DNA from: an uncultured Oscillospiraceae bacterium
Lineage (GTDB): Bacteria; Bacillota; Clostridia; Oscillospirales; Oscillospiraceae
NCBI GenBank assembly: GCA_910579775.1
Contig: CAJTUE010000003.1
Span: forward strand, 1-64,000
DNA: 64,000 nucleotides
Reading direction: 5' to 3'
Each line of letters begins with the position of its first letter. The first letter of the stretch is position 1. Positions 51,101-59,900 of the stretch are shown piece after piece. The translations under genes and the position numbers were made by a program. Below the pieces are notes generated by a model, which had not been told where the DNA came from, did no database searches, and saw only the letters and a list, made by a program, of their open reading frames with translations.

Positions 51101-53886
51101 TCCTCAACGGCACAGTGGATCCCGATCTGCTTTCCGATCCCGACCTCAAGCCCACCGTCACGCTGAAGTTCGCCTACTCTCAGTCGGTGGACGGCATCTC
51201 CATGGTCACCGCCACCGGGGTGATCCCCGTCCTGCCCGACACTGTTACCGTCCAGTTTGACGACGGCACCAGCGGGGAGCGCACCGTCGCTAAGTGGTAT
51301 GTCAAGGGCGACGACACCAAGGCTCCCCTCACCACTGCCAGCTTTAACACCGCGGGTTTGGTGGAGCTTGAGGGCGACATTATCGGCATTGACCGCGTCA
51401 AGGCCGTGGCCACCGTCCGCGTGGCCGCCGCCATCGCTTCCTCCAAAGACCTCGCCGAGAATGCCTCGACAAAGACCTATCAGGACGCGGGTGATAACCT
51501 TAAGCTGACAGCCATCGAAAACCTTTTCCCCATGGCTCTGGCCTATTGGAGCTCCGGCAACAACAACGCCTATCAGGCCATCAAGGGCAATGACGCCGCG
51601 GGCAGCACCGATCTGAAGGACCGCTGGAGCGACTGGGAATCCGGCACACCGCATCGTCCCACATGGTTTGGCGTGGCCTTTGAGACCTCCACCGAGGGTG
51701 TTACCGCCGCAGAAAATCAGGTCCTCACCCTTGTCCCCCATATGGTCAACAAGGCCGAGATCATGTTTGTGGACGAGAACGGCACCGGCAGCGCCGTTAC
51801 CTTCCCCAAGTCCTATGTGCTGGAATACTATACCGGCCCTGTGGAAAATCTGACCTTTGACGCCCGCTTGACCTACGGCGGCAATATTAAGGGCCACGGC
51901 CGCGTCCGCGATTGGACCAACAGCCCCCTGAACGACGCCTCCAACTGGGCTCCGGTAACCGGAGCTACCTATCCCGCCGTCCCCACCGCCAACGGCCAGA
52001 AGCTCACCGTTGAGTTTGACACCATCTCCACCGCTATCATCCGTGTCAAGTGTGAGCCCCAGGACGGCAGCAAGTGGGTCGGCATTCAAAATCTGTCCGT
52101 CTACGGCCTCACCCCGCCCAGCGCCCACGGCGACTTCTCCGCCACCATCAAGCTGGATGGCGTTGACGTTGAGAAGGCTGCTTTCACCGAGGAATCCGCC
52201 GGCAATTACGTCCTCACCCGTCAGGTGAGCGCCAACGGCGACGCGACCGCAGGCATTCCCCAGCTGGCCGTCACCGCCACCAACAACGCCGCCGTCTCCG
52301 TCAAGCAGGCGGTGCGGGTGCCCGGAATGCTCGAGCCAGGCGGAGCCTGGGCCCAGGCGGTCATCACCTCCGAGGACGGCGCAAAGACCGAAACCTACAC
52401 CGTCAAGTTCACCCGGGAGGGTGCCCCTGAGGGCTTCTTCATTGAGCTGGATGAAAACTTCCCTGCCAACATCAAGCTGGTGGACGCCTCCGGCAAACCT
52501 GTCACAGGCGCAACTCCCAACACCGAGATCACCGTCCAGGTGGCCAAGGGCTATCAGGCCCAGGTCTGGGTGGAGATCACCGAGGGAGACCGTCTTGGCG
52601 AGAGCATCGACGTTATCAACAACAAGTTCACCATGCCCGCCGCCAGTGTACACGTGTACGGCAGCGTTGTCGTCATCCCCTACAAGATCACCTATCTGCT
52701 GAACGGCGGCAGCTTCGTAGGCACTCCCCGCGAGACCTATAACGTAGAGATGGAGACCTTCTCCGTCAACGACCCCACCCGTCCCGGCTACGTCTTCCTC
52801 GGCTGGGTCGGCGGCGGGCTCACCCAGCCCACCAAGGGTCTGAGCATTGCAAAGGGCTCCGTGGGCGACCGCACCTACACCGCCGTGTGGCAGATCAACA
52901 GCTCCATCGGCGGAGGCGGCGGCAACAACGGCGGAGGCGGCGTGACCGTCCCTGTGGACAACATAGTCGTCACCACCAAGAATCCCGACGGCTCCACCAC
53001 CGTGACCACCACCACGCCCGGCGGCCTGGTCTCCGCCGTTACCACCGCTCCCGACGGCACTCAGAACGCCGTCATCCAGATCCCGCAGAATAGCGGCTCC
53101 TCTGTCAAGGCCGTGATGCCCACTCTGGACGTGACCGGCGGCAAGACTCCCGAGGTCACCGTGCAGAACAATACCGGCCGTCCCCTGTCGGTGACCATTC
53201 CCACCGCCGGCGGCAACACCGTGGTAGCTGTCCGTACCAACACCGACGGCAGCGAGACCGTTGTCCCCTACTCCATCGTGGATGAGAACGGCCTGCGCCT
53301 CAAGGCGGAGCCCGGCGATCAGCTCCTGCACCTGGTGGACAACAAGAAGACCTTCAACGATGTGCCCGCCGACCATTGGTCCGCCGGTGCGGTGGACTTC
53401 GTCTCCAGCCGCGAGCTGTTCAACGGCCTGGGCAGCGCCAACACCTTCGCTCCCGCCGTGGCCATGGACCGGGCCATGATGACCACCGTTCTGTGGCGGC
53501 TGGCCGAAAAGCCCAACGCCGACGTGGTGGATCTCTTCGACGATGTGGTTTCCGGCTCCTACTACGAGCAGGCAGTCTGCTGGGGTGTCGCCACCGGCGT
53601 CATCAAGGGCACCGACAACGGCTTTGAGCCCGAGACGCCCATCTCCCGCGAAATGCTGGCCGTGATGCTCTACCGCGCCGCGGGCAGCCCCACTGTGGTA
53701 GACGAAATGCCCCGCCGCTTTACCGACGGCGCGCAGGTCTCCGGCTGGGCCCAGGAAGCGATGATCTGGTGCATCCAGAACGATATCATCAAGGGCTATC
53801 CCGACAACACCCTGGGCTCCAAGAACACCGCCACCCGCGCCGAAGTGGCCACCATGCTCCAGCGCTTCGTAGCCCATCAGATTTGA
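42169..53886 (+). CDS. Giant secreted SLH-anchored glycosidase with GH84-like and GH2 catalytic regions
   Basis: A 3905-residue surface enzyme. The start is the ATG at 42169 (AAGGAGG 10 bases upstream), giving a signal peptide of ~29 residues. Residues ~90-500 look like a GH84 beta-N-acetylglucosaminidase: DYADVAFRGFIEGYYGNPW and an Asp pair D336/D337 in ILGDDRGVPG. A helical segment to ~715 and F5/8-type (CBM32-like) modules at ~716-850, ~870-1010 and ~1120-1280 follow. GH2 runs from ~1424: FNENWKF, VGWYRKSF, GAGIYRNVKL, acid/base E1843 in YSMGNEITE and probable nucleophile E2006 in GFDYIGEPTP. Beyond ~2290 are Ig-like domains, further CBM-like modules (~2445, ~2663, ~3110), a Listeria-Bacteroides repeat (~3504) and three SLH repeats (~3727-3905). 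It probably trims galactose and GlcNAc from mucin-type glycans. Confidence 0.88.
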   Translation: MKKKFTKIFSCLLCLAMLLSIAAPAVAAAAEARLYDDLVFGPDMEIIDEIPMDAPEVDDGADVSAADSLPTEDPEVSLLGEENPFDVTGEYEIYPTPHSVTYAESTVTLPATMQVTYGEGIDQYTKDRAVEAFAQAGVTLSESASTPVALRVSIDPALSTRTSFHTVTVDATGVTVVGVDTDAAFYGLTTVKRILQQVTNKQVKHLTVEDYADVAFRGFIEGYYGNPWTVEDRAALMEFGGEYKMNIYFYAPKDDPKHSSKWRELYTPEELETLIRPLAEAGNRSKCYYGFALHPFWAEGINYSDDTQYEADLNVLKAKFEQVMSVGVRQIAILGDDRGVPGVGVQRSYIRLMTDLTNWVSSAEMQEKYPGLKTSIPFCPNDYMGNGSSQQIKDLVAGLPASVPIIMTGGTIWGQVSHNFLSTYKSNTNGGHTFMWVNWPCSDKSKGSLTMGAHDIVLHNDLTQDDIDTLQGIMLNPMQQSEPSKAAIFQNADYAWNIWNGSDHQERKDNVWNDTFKYVDHDSAIETETSRALRELSKHMIHQNGSVGWHEDYPESFELSPKLTVFQEKLAANTLTAADIATMKTEFQTLYDAAVTYKNKTADQGNVRILGQRTADGYVDAQEQMAPWLDYWEEFAQANLDLLDALTAIKSNDDNSIVLNYLSAQENLAAARAHSFLYMDHYETAIAGGMFIVPFTNALMTHVSEAARSLIDPTVLIERIITNRADTPTGGLDAMRDGDTTTAAIFQTPNSIAVGEYVGVQYNRPIDINSVRFDVGRPGNNDDTFNDSKLQYMDDNGVWQDIPGATFTHSDLTLEATGLDLNTRGVRAIATSARSGTWFAIKEIYINGKSGTGSGEAGPAIGQLTGSVIKTSALEVHAGPLTNLTDNDDSTTVWLKRTTSGADKDSSIVGDYIGLDLGRVVSNVGRVRFVVGNGSNSDKWTNFKLQYSADGSTWTDGGTYTSPNQKDIIEEDLGCVAARYIRFVNTVRVQKWIYFSELSVWADDSAAILYQSDAVKKIVNPAGTLTNDNASLSADNIMLRPGEFVGIALPGLRRVTDIVADYTHVPGLVLKAGPSEAELEEVSPSARAEYGLIRYIRLENESSQTISFVLNELSVKTVVEDYTPRLVSSTAGNLETVGTDLNWLDGDVNTKAKFCSDQVKDSYVLFDLGQTRSIQKLQLVVRDNQMDYPRSAKVQISESESGPWTDVVSFSNTSTTANTSALDAGWTAMSRYPNYVEQAGELEQPQDARYLRLIYTESFSGRWLELNEIIINDMEYISTYSDPTIEAIPSEGSADFTPDKMLDGDLNTSFKPNMDGETSGSLIYRLSDETSIGQINLVQGETSGVKLSVRPTGESSFRDLGTLSGGLSQTVIPEDIAGVAEIKLTWGNVTPTFYELITVPRAKVAESGGQASSEAETIPINSYYGTDCTIDFNENWKFNLGDVYGASAKVYNDAAWRTVDLPHDYSVEGEYTTAGEAESGYLIGGVGWYRKSFTVDPAWEGKTVTIDFGGVYMDCEIYLNGTKLGEHHYGYSPFSFVLSNLDYEGENVIAVKTDDAVPSSRWYSGAGIYRNVKLTVSESVHVARYGTKVETTNAGAVTASTTIQNDGSSAANVTVKQEIFELDGTTFEKKGAAVATDTASAASVTANGTQVVTQNLTVASPKLWSSWDKGTPNLYVLVTTVQQGDTVLDTYETEFGFRTIEFTTDVGFKLNGENVKLKGVCQHHDQGALGAEAWYRALERQVDILKEMGCNSIRVTHNPAADELIEICNRKGILIIDEFFDGWHRAKNSNSHDFARWFSAQIGSDNALVGKKADETWAQLVVETVTNRDKNAPCVIMYSMGNEITEGAGYDSNYATNAANIIRWAQAVDDTRPLTYGQNGSCVNELKTAVADQIHAAGGVIGINYYGSFNPETAHSTYQWKIVSSETASALNSRGIYTNKRNTSNSWAAAENANHPDGAGALDRLTSYDKNSVGWGATASNAWWRVIRSDYDAGEYVWTGFDYIGEPTPWNNTGSGQTGTAWPKSSFFGIIDTNGIPKDSYYLYRSMWNDNSHTLHILPTWDESDLMIDSNGKVEVVVYSDAPMVKLYLNNTEVGSATSTTHTTGAGHVYRTFDAGTGAFVTSSGHQSLYATFNVTYSEGTLRAVACDENGTPLNWVTQGRSQVKTTTGASKLVATADRTSIKNDGKDLSYITIDITDASGEIVNGAESEITVSVTGDGVFMGLDNGVQADHTSFLSQTWKAGAGRLVAIVRSTKEAGSFTLTATADGLAPAAVTVQTNGATQSSNDAPVSYELSKTIYVQLNTEPTLESITTVTLGNGSTVSGTIAWDSYDKSLLAQTGEFVVTGVITIPGYTIPVSVGVVVLDDVAALLNYSAAVQVGQIPVLPTSRPAVMADGTVVSAQFPVTWDLPETAEDQARLFRKAGNVIVNGTAEAFGKTYSVTATIRVSAGSVVEGNSVSSAAVRPTVDSISNTDLLKAFDANASTSWTGSGAANVEFDTAQNLYRIVLHYAGAVPSNSSVTITLDSGTLAVRPTVSGNTATYNLGGINSSTNVTLTFAGEVSLSEVELISGTPIFPIGTTAELDDVKINGSSVSADQLASRNIKTTSVNAVINPVSASNVAVTILPENSDSQIVIVTESEDHTQRAVYTVQLDAPPELPATDDSNDYDRTKTTATAPSNYNGTGNEGPASNAVDGNESTYWHSNWGTNSDDNPNDLTNKPEKRYIQLELEEATELIALRYKPRPTVANGIVTKYRVEVSTDGNTFVPVSEGDWAHDTAWKIAMFDRPVTAKYVRLYGVETRGAGGDTPNKFMSAAEIRVVMASGTNLIDLSEAILTVEPNVFEWKNVGIRPGTGTEGATVTVTLRGEVLTLHEDYELAYENNIDPGTAYIYARARNTDKYQGAAAATFTIVKTDAKVTSFRPVTIPVQPGIDPTPSLPATVMAFTDSADGQPMEVPVTWELPDDFDTWYTFPQVKERVLNGTVDPDLLSDPDLKPTVTLKFAYSQSVDGISMVTATGVIPVLPDTVTVQFDDGTSGERTVAKWYVKGDDTKAPLTTASFNTAGLVELEGDIIGIDRVKAVATVRVAAAIASSKDLAENASTKTYQDAGDNLKLTAIENLFPMALAYWSSGNNNAYQAIKGNDAAGSTDLKDRWSDWESGTPHRPTWFGVAFETSTEGVTAAENQVLTLVPHMVNKAEIMFVDENGTGSAVTFPKSYVLEYYTGPVENLTFDARLTYGGNIKGHGRVRDWTNSPLNDASNWAPVTGATYPAVPTANGQKLTVEFDTISTAIIRVKCEPQDGSKWVGIQNLSVYGLTPPSAHGDFSATIKLDGVDVEKAAFTEESAGNYVLTRQVSANGDATAGIPQLAVTATNNAAVSVKQAVRVPGMLEPGGAWAQAVITSEDGAKTETYTVKFTREGAPEGFFIELDENFPANIKLVDASGKPVTGATPNTEITVQVAKGYQAQVWVEITEGDRLGESIDVINNKFTMPAASVHVYGSVVVIPYKITYLLNGGSFVGTPRETYNVEMETFSVNDPTRPGYVFLGWVGGGLTQPTKGLSIAKGSVGDRTYTAVWQINSSIGGGGGNNGGGGVTVPVDNIVVTTKNPDGSTTVTTTTPGGLVSAVTTAPDGTQNAVIQIPQNSGSSVKAVMPTLDVTGGKTPEVTVQNNTGRPLSVTIPTAGGNTVVAVRTNTDGSETVVPYSIVDENGLRLKAEPGDQLLHLVDNKKTFNDVPADHWSAGAVDFVSSRELFNGLGSANTFAPAVAMDRAMMTTVLWRLAEKPNADVVDLFDDVVSGSYYEQAVCWGVATGVIKGTDNGFEPETPISREMLAVMLYRAAGSPTVVDEMPRRFTDGAQVSGWAQEAMIWCIQNDIIKGYPDNTLGSKNTATRAEVATMLQRFVAHQI

Positions 53887-53903
53887 TGAGGGAGGAGAAA
53901 ACA

Positions 53904-56900
53904 ATGAAAAAACGTCTATTGTCTCTGCTTCTCGCGTGTTTGATGCTAGTGTCCCTTGTCCCCACCGCCGCTTTTGCGGCGGCGGGGCACGGGGATGTCA
54001 TCCCCGTGGAGGCACCTGCCGCTGATGAGGATGCCTCCGCTCCCTCCCTTGCCGCCCCTGCGGTGGTGGAAGACGACGTGCCAGCTGACTTGGCGGATGG
54101 GGAAAACACTGACTGGTGCCGCCCCACCGATGGCGTGACTGTCACCGCCTCCGCTGTCCAAGTAGTGGGCGACGCAGAAACCTCCAACGACTATCAAGCG
54201 TCCTATACGCCCAACTGCGTCCTCGGCTCCAACTATGGCTGGGACTTTGCAGGGGGCTCCAAAAACGGCAACAACAATGGCCGATGGCTCTCCACGGCTA
54301 CCAAGGGTGCGACACACATCCTTACCGTAGACCTGGGTACCGTGCGCCGGGTCAGCTCTATCCACCTCTATTGGTTCAACAACAACTTTACCGGTCTGGA
54401 TGTGGATATCTCCTCCAGCGAAAGCGGCGATGATTGGGTCAACGTCCGCACCCAAGACAGCCGCGTCCTTTCCCTGGTCCAGCGCCTCTCCTTCGCTGAG
54501 CAAGATGTCCGCCGTATCCGTCTCACCATAAGGAACGCCGACGACCAGGGTTTTTCCACCGACGCTGACGGTTACTATGATGTCTCCCTCTACCGCGTGG
54601 AGGCATATCAGACCGCCCCCGCCATTGACGACACCGTCACCGCCACTCCTCCCGCCGATAACGTCAACATGGCAGAGATCCAGCAGTTTGGGCATTTGGC
54701 ACAGCCCAATGATACCTTTAACTGTTCCTCCGGAAAAGCCAAGGCGGACAACAACATCTACATCCGCTCCAGCGCCAGCAACTGGGTCACCGCCACATCC
54801 GGTCACCCCGTCAACACCAACCGCGCCGGCATGGCCTTTGACGGCGACAACACCACCGGCTGGAAGGCTGTGGCGGGCAACGGAACGGAAAAGCCTTGGA
54901 TCATTGTAAACCTGGGCACCAACCGGGATATCAAAGGCATCAAGCTCAACTTCGGTTCTGCCAACGTAAAAAGCTTTATTATTGAAGGCACCACCAATCC
55001 CCAGGGCGAATCCTGGGAAACGCTCTACGAAAAGACGAACAACAACGCTCAGAACCTCGCCGCCAATCTGAGCAGCTCCAAGGCGGTCAGCTTTGTCCGC
55101 CTGACCATCAACGAATATGACACCACCGTCAACCCCAATGTCGTGCTCAATGAGATGGGTATCTACTCCAATGAGCAGGTTGCTGACGAGATCCCTGACC
55201 TTCCTGCGACTCCCGGCGGCAACCTATGCCGCCAGGAGGGGGCCTCTGCCAACGCCAGCAGCACAGAAGCCAACAACTTTCCCGCTTCCTGCGCCATTGA
55301 CGGTAACACTGCGACCCGCTGGGCCAGTTCGGTCTCTGCTGCGCCGCACACCCTTACCATCGACCTGGGCGCACTGCGCACCGTCAGCATTATCAAGCTG
55401 GCTTGGGAACGCGGCAACATCAAAAACTTCAAGGTGGAAATCTCTGCTGACAACTCCACCTGGAACGCTGTCTACACCAAGGCTGACGACACACCCCTTA
55501 CGGTGAGTGAACTGGACAAAGAGCTCTCCTTTAGCCCCGTTGCAGCCCGGTACATCAAAGTTACTGTCAACAGCTTTAACAATGTAGGCGTCTTGCGCGA
55601 CGGAAGCAATTCCGTCTCCTGGGGCAATGTCAGCATCCTGGAGGTCGAGGCCTATCGCGATCAAGCCGCCCTCTCCGAAAGCGCCGCCGACATCCTCGCC
55701 CTCATCAACGCCGATTCCTTCACGGTGGCCGCGAATGACAACAAGCTGGTCCTGAAGGACACTGTTCAGATCCCCGCAGGCGCCGCCGTCACCTTCGCCG
55801 CCAACCTGGAGCAGGTGGTGGGTGCGGATCACACCGTCTTCACCCCTCTGGTAGACACAGTGGTGGATTTGGACGTGACCGTCACCTTAGGCAGCGACTC
55901 TGCCTCCACCGCCGGCAATGCCCCCATCCGGGTGACCATCCCCGGCGAGCATACCGCAAACGAGGGCAACGCCAAGCCCGCCGTCATTCCCGAGCTCATG
56001 GAGTGGTATTCCTCCTCCGCACAAAACGGTCAGAAGTTTACTCTCTCCGCCAACAGCCGCATCATTCACCGCTACGGCGCAACCGGCGGCTTCGACAACG
56101 TGGCCGATGAACTGACTGACGACCTCAACGATCTCTTTGACTTGGATATGACCACTGAGAAGAACCATGTTCATACTTATACCACCTACGACGAGATCCA
56201 CAACAATGTTCAGGCCGGCGACATCGTCATCTATAACGTCCTTCCTAATGGCACCGCTGCCAATCTGGGTAAAACCGCCGGCTTCGATGATGAGACCTAC
56301 CGCATTGAGATCACCGACCATGTCACCATCTTCGCCACCAACGCCACCGGCGCGTACTGGGCCACCCGCACCCTTCTCCAAGCCCTCAAGCTCAGCGGCG
56401 ATATGACCGTCGCCCAGGGCACCATCCGCGACTACCCCGCGTACAAGGTGCGCAGCTTTATTCTGGACGTGGGCCGCAAGCCCATGAGCATGGATAAGCT
56501 TCGGGAGATCGCCAAGAACATGGCCTGGTACAAGATGAACGACTTCCATGTCCACCTCAACGACAACCTCATCTTCCTGGAGGACTACAACGGCTATGAA
56601 GACTCCAAGCGGGCCTATTCCGCGTTCCGTCTGGAGAGCGACCTCCAGGAGGAAGCAAACGCCACCGCTCCCTTGGCCGCCAAGGACTACCACTACACCA
56701 AGGAGGAGTACAAGGCCTTTGTGGAGGACAGCGCCAAGATCGGCGTGACCATCGTCTCCGAGATCGACGTGCCCGCCCACGCCAAGGCTATCGCAGACGC
56801 CTTCCCCTCCGTCTACGGTCGGAACAACGGAGCCAACCGCACTATGGTGGACCACCTGAACCTGACCCAAAAATACGAAGAATCCCTGGCGATCACCCAA

Positions 56901-59900
56901 AAAATCTTTGACGAATACATCGACTCCGGCGTGTTTGGCTCCGCTGTCCACTTTGGCGCAGATGAGTATTCGGACAGCCACCCCGCTTACCGCCGCTATG
57001 TCACCGACATGATCAATTACCTCAACACCAAATCTCAGCTCACCACCAAGCGCCTGTGGGGCAGCTTGACCACCCTGTCTAACAATCAGGATCAATACCC
57101 CGCCTCCGAGATCCCCACCGAAGGCATCCAGCTGAACGTCTGGAACTATGGCTGGGCTAACCCCAAGGATATGTATGACCTGGGCTTTGACCTGATCAAC
57201 TGCAACGATGGCGCCCACTACATCGTTCCTTACTCCGGCTACTACCACCCCAACGGTCTGGGTACCGGGGGCTTCAACTGGACGCCAAATCAATTCAGCA
57301 ACACGTGGATCCCCGCTTCCTCTTCCCAGATGGTCGGCGGCGCTTATGCTATCTGGAACGACTCCATCGACACCCGGGCCAACGGCGTGGACGAACAGGA
57401 CCTCTTCAAGCTCTTCTTTGAGCCACTTCCCTACTATGCCTGCGCCCTGTGGGGTCGTGGTGACATGACCCTGGCCCAGGCAAAGGAGCGGGTAGCCGTG
57501 CTGAGCTACGCGCCCAACACCAACCCCACCAACCAGACCGAGCGCAAGGATGGCTCCGCGCAATACTTCCGCTATCCCTTCACCGACACCGCGGACAAGT
57601 CGGGCAATGACCGCACGCTCACCTTGGAAAATGCCACCGTGCAGGGCGGCGTTCTCTCCCTTTCCGGCGGTGTCAGCTATGCCGAGATCGGTCTGGACCG
57701 CCTGACCTGGGGCGATAAGCTCTCCTTCCGAGTGAAAAAGCTGGAGGGCGGTGGCTCCGAGCAGGTCATTTTTGAAGGGGAACACGCCTACGGCGACTTC
57801 GTGATCTCCGCCCTGCCCGTGGAGGGAGACGAGGACCACTGGAAGCTGGGCTTCTCCCGGGAGCTGTATGACTACGTCTTTGAAGACGCCCTTCTGCCCG
57901 TGGGCGAATGGGTGACCCTCACCCTGGTCTCCGAGGATCGCGCCACCTCTCTTCTGATAGAGGGCGACGAAGCCGTCCATATCCCCACCGGTTACTTCCT
58001 CTCCGACGAAAACTCCAACACGCCCTTTAACGGAAACTCCTTCCTCTCCGGCTCGGTCTCCGGCGGCATTTCCCGCGGCTCCTCCTTCTCCATCCCCGTG
58101 GCCCGCATCGGCAGCAAGAGCAATTCCTTCAAGGGTCTGGTGGATGATGTGTACGCCGCACCCTCTTCCTTCAGCGCGTCTGTAGAGGACGGACGGTACG
58201 ACATTCCCGTCGAGCAGTACGCCCAGGCCACCTCCGGCACCGCGCAGCCCGGCAGCGCAGCCTCCAATGCCATTGACGGCAACCCCGACACAGTTTGGCA
58301 CACCACCTGGAATGTTACCTGCCAGCCGGATGACCGTTGGTTTATGATCGAACTGCAACAGCTCACCGCTATCGGCGGCCTTAGCTATCTTGGCACCGGC
58401 GGTCAGAACGGTGCGATCCGCGAGTTCCGCATTGAAACCAGCCCCGATGGGCAGACCTGGACGGAGGCCGTCAACGGCGGCACCTTTGCCAACAAGGCCG
58501 AATGGCAGAGCGTGCGTTTCGGCCCGGTTGAAGCCAAATATGTCCGCCTTTGGGCCGACAAGACCGACGGCGCACAGGACAGCGGCCTTGGCACCGGCCA
58601 ATTCATTTCTGCCGCTGAGATCCGCGTCTGCCGCCCCATCCGCCTGACGGCTACTGCCGAGGGCGCGGCGGACGGCATTGCTACCATCACTCTGGACGAG
58701 ACCTCCTACCCGCTGGTGGGCGGCAAGGCCGAGCCTCTGCCTCTGGTCACCTTTGAGGGTGCTATGCTGGTCAAGGACGCGGACTACACCGTCAGCTACA
58801 CCGGCAACACCGCCGCAGGGACCGCCACCGTCACCGTCGCCGGCAAGGGCGGTTACACCGGCTCTCTCCAAACCACCTTTACCGTCACCGAGGCTCCCGC
58901 CGCCGTCAGTCTGGCTGACGCCACCGTCGAGCTGCCCGCCTCCTGCCCCCTGCTGGATGGAAAAGCTCAGCCCGATCCCGTGGTCACGCTGGGCGGCGTC
59001 ACTCTGGTGCGCGGTCTGGACTACGACGTGTCCTACTCCAACAACACCACCGCCGGGGCCACCGCTACTGTCACCATCACCGGCATTGGCAGCTATGAGG
59101 GCGAATGCTCCGCCACCTTCACTGTGGCCGCCACCATCGTGACAAAGGACTTGAGCAACACCTCCCTCACCAGGGTCACCCTCCACCAGCTTACGTTCCC
59201 CTATATGGGAGCCGCTGTCGAGCCCGACCCCGTAGTTACCTATGACGGCGAGACCCTGGTCGAGGGCAAGGACTACACCGTGGCCTATTCCGGCAACAAC
59301 GACATTGGCGCCGCCACCGTCACGGTCTCCGGCATCCTCCCCTACTGCAAAGGCACGGTCTCCGTCCGCTTCACCATTGTGGACCCCGACGCGGGCAATG
59401 ACCTCAGCAACGCGGAAAAGACCAAGGTCACCTTCAAGCCCGCGGAATACGCCTACACCGGCAAGCCCATCATTCCCACCTTCACCGTCACCTACGCCGG
59501 CAGGCGGCTGACCGAAAACGAGGACTACACCGTGACGTACCTCAACAATGTTAACGGCGGCACCGGCGTGGTGGTCATCAGCGGTATGGGCGAGTATTAC
59601 GGCGAATTCCCCGCCACCTTTGTGATCACCGGCGGCGGAAACGCCGGTGGCGGCTCCGGCGGCTCTTCCTCTGGCGGTTCGACCACCTCCAGTTCTAAGC
59701 TGCCTGACGGCGCCAATGTCACCACCAAGACCTATGCGGACGGCGCCATGACCTCCACCGTCACCTATCCGGGCGGCACGAAGATCACCGCGGACATCCC
59801 CGTCACCGGCCCCATCACCGCCGTGGTCACCGTCCCCGCCAGCGCCGACCAGGTCACCGTCACCATCCCCACCCGCACCGAGCCCACCCCGGGTCAGGTG

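Noticed and set aside
49579..53904. A 1441-codon open frame antisense to the GH84/GH2 gene, and an 1803-codon one at 55887-61298 antisense to the GH20 gene
   Set aside because: High-GC codon use on the sense strand leaves few antisense stops. Neither antisense protein has a recognisable domain, signal or ribosome site, while the sense genes have catalytic motifs and SLH ends throughout.
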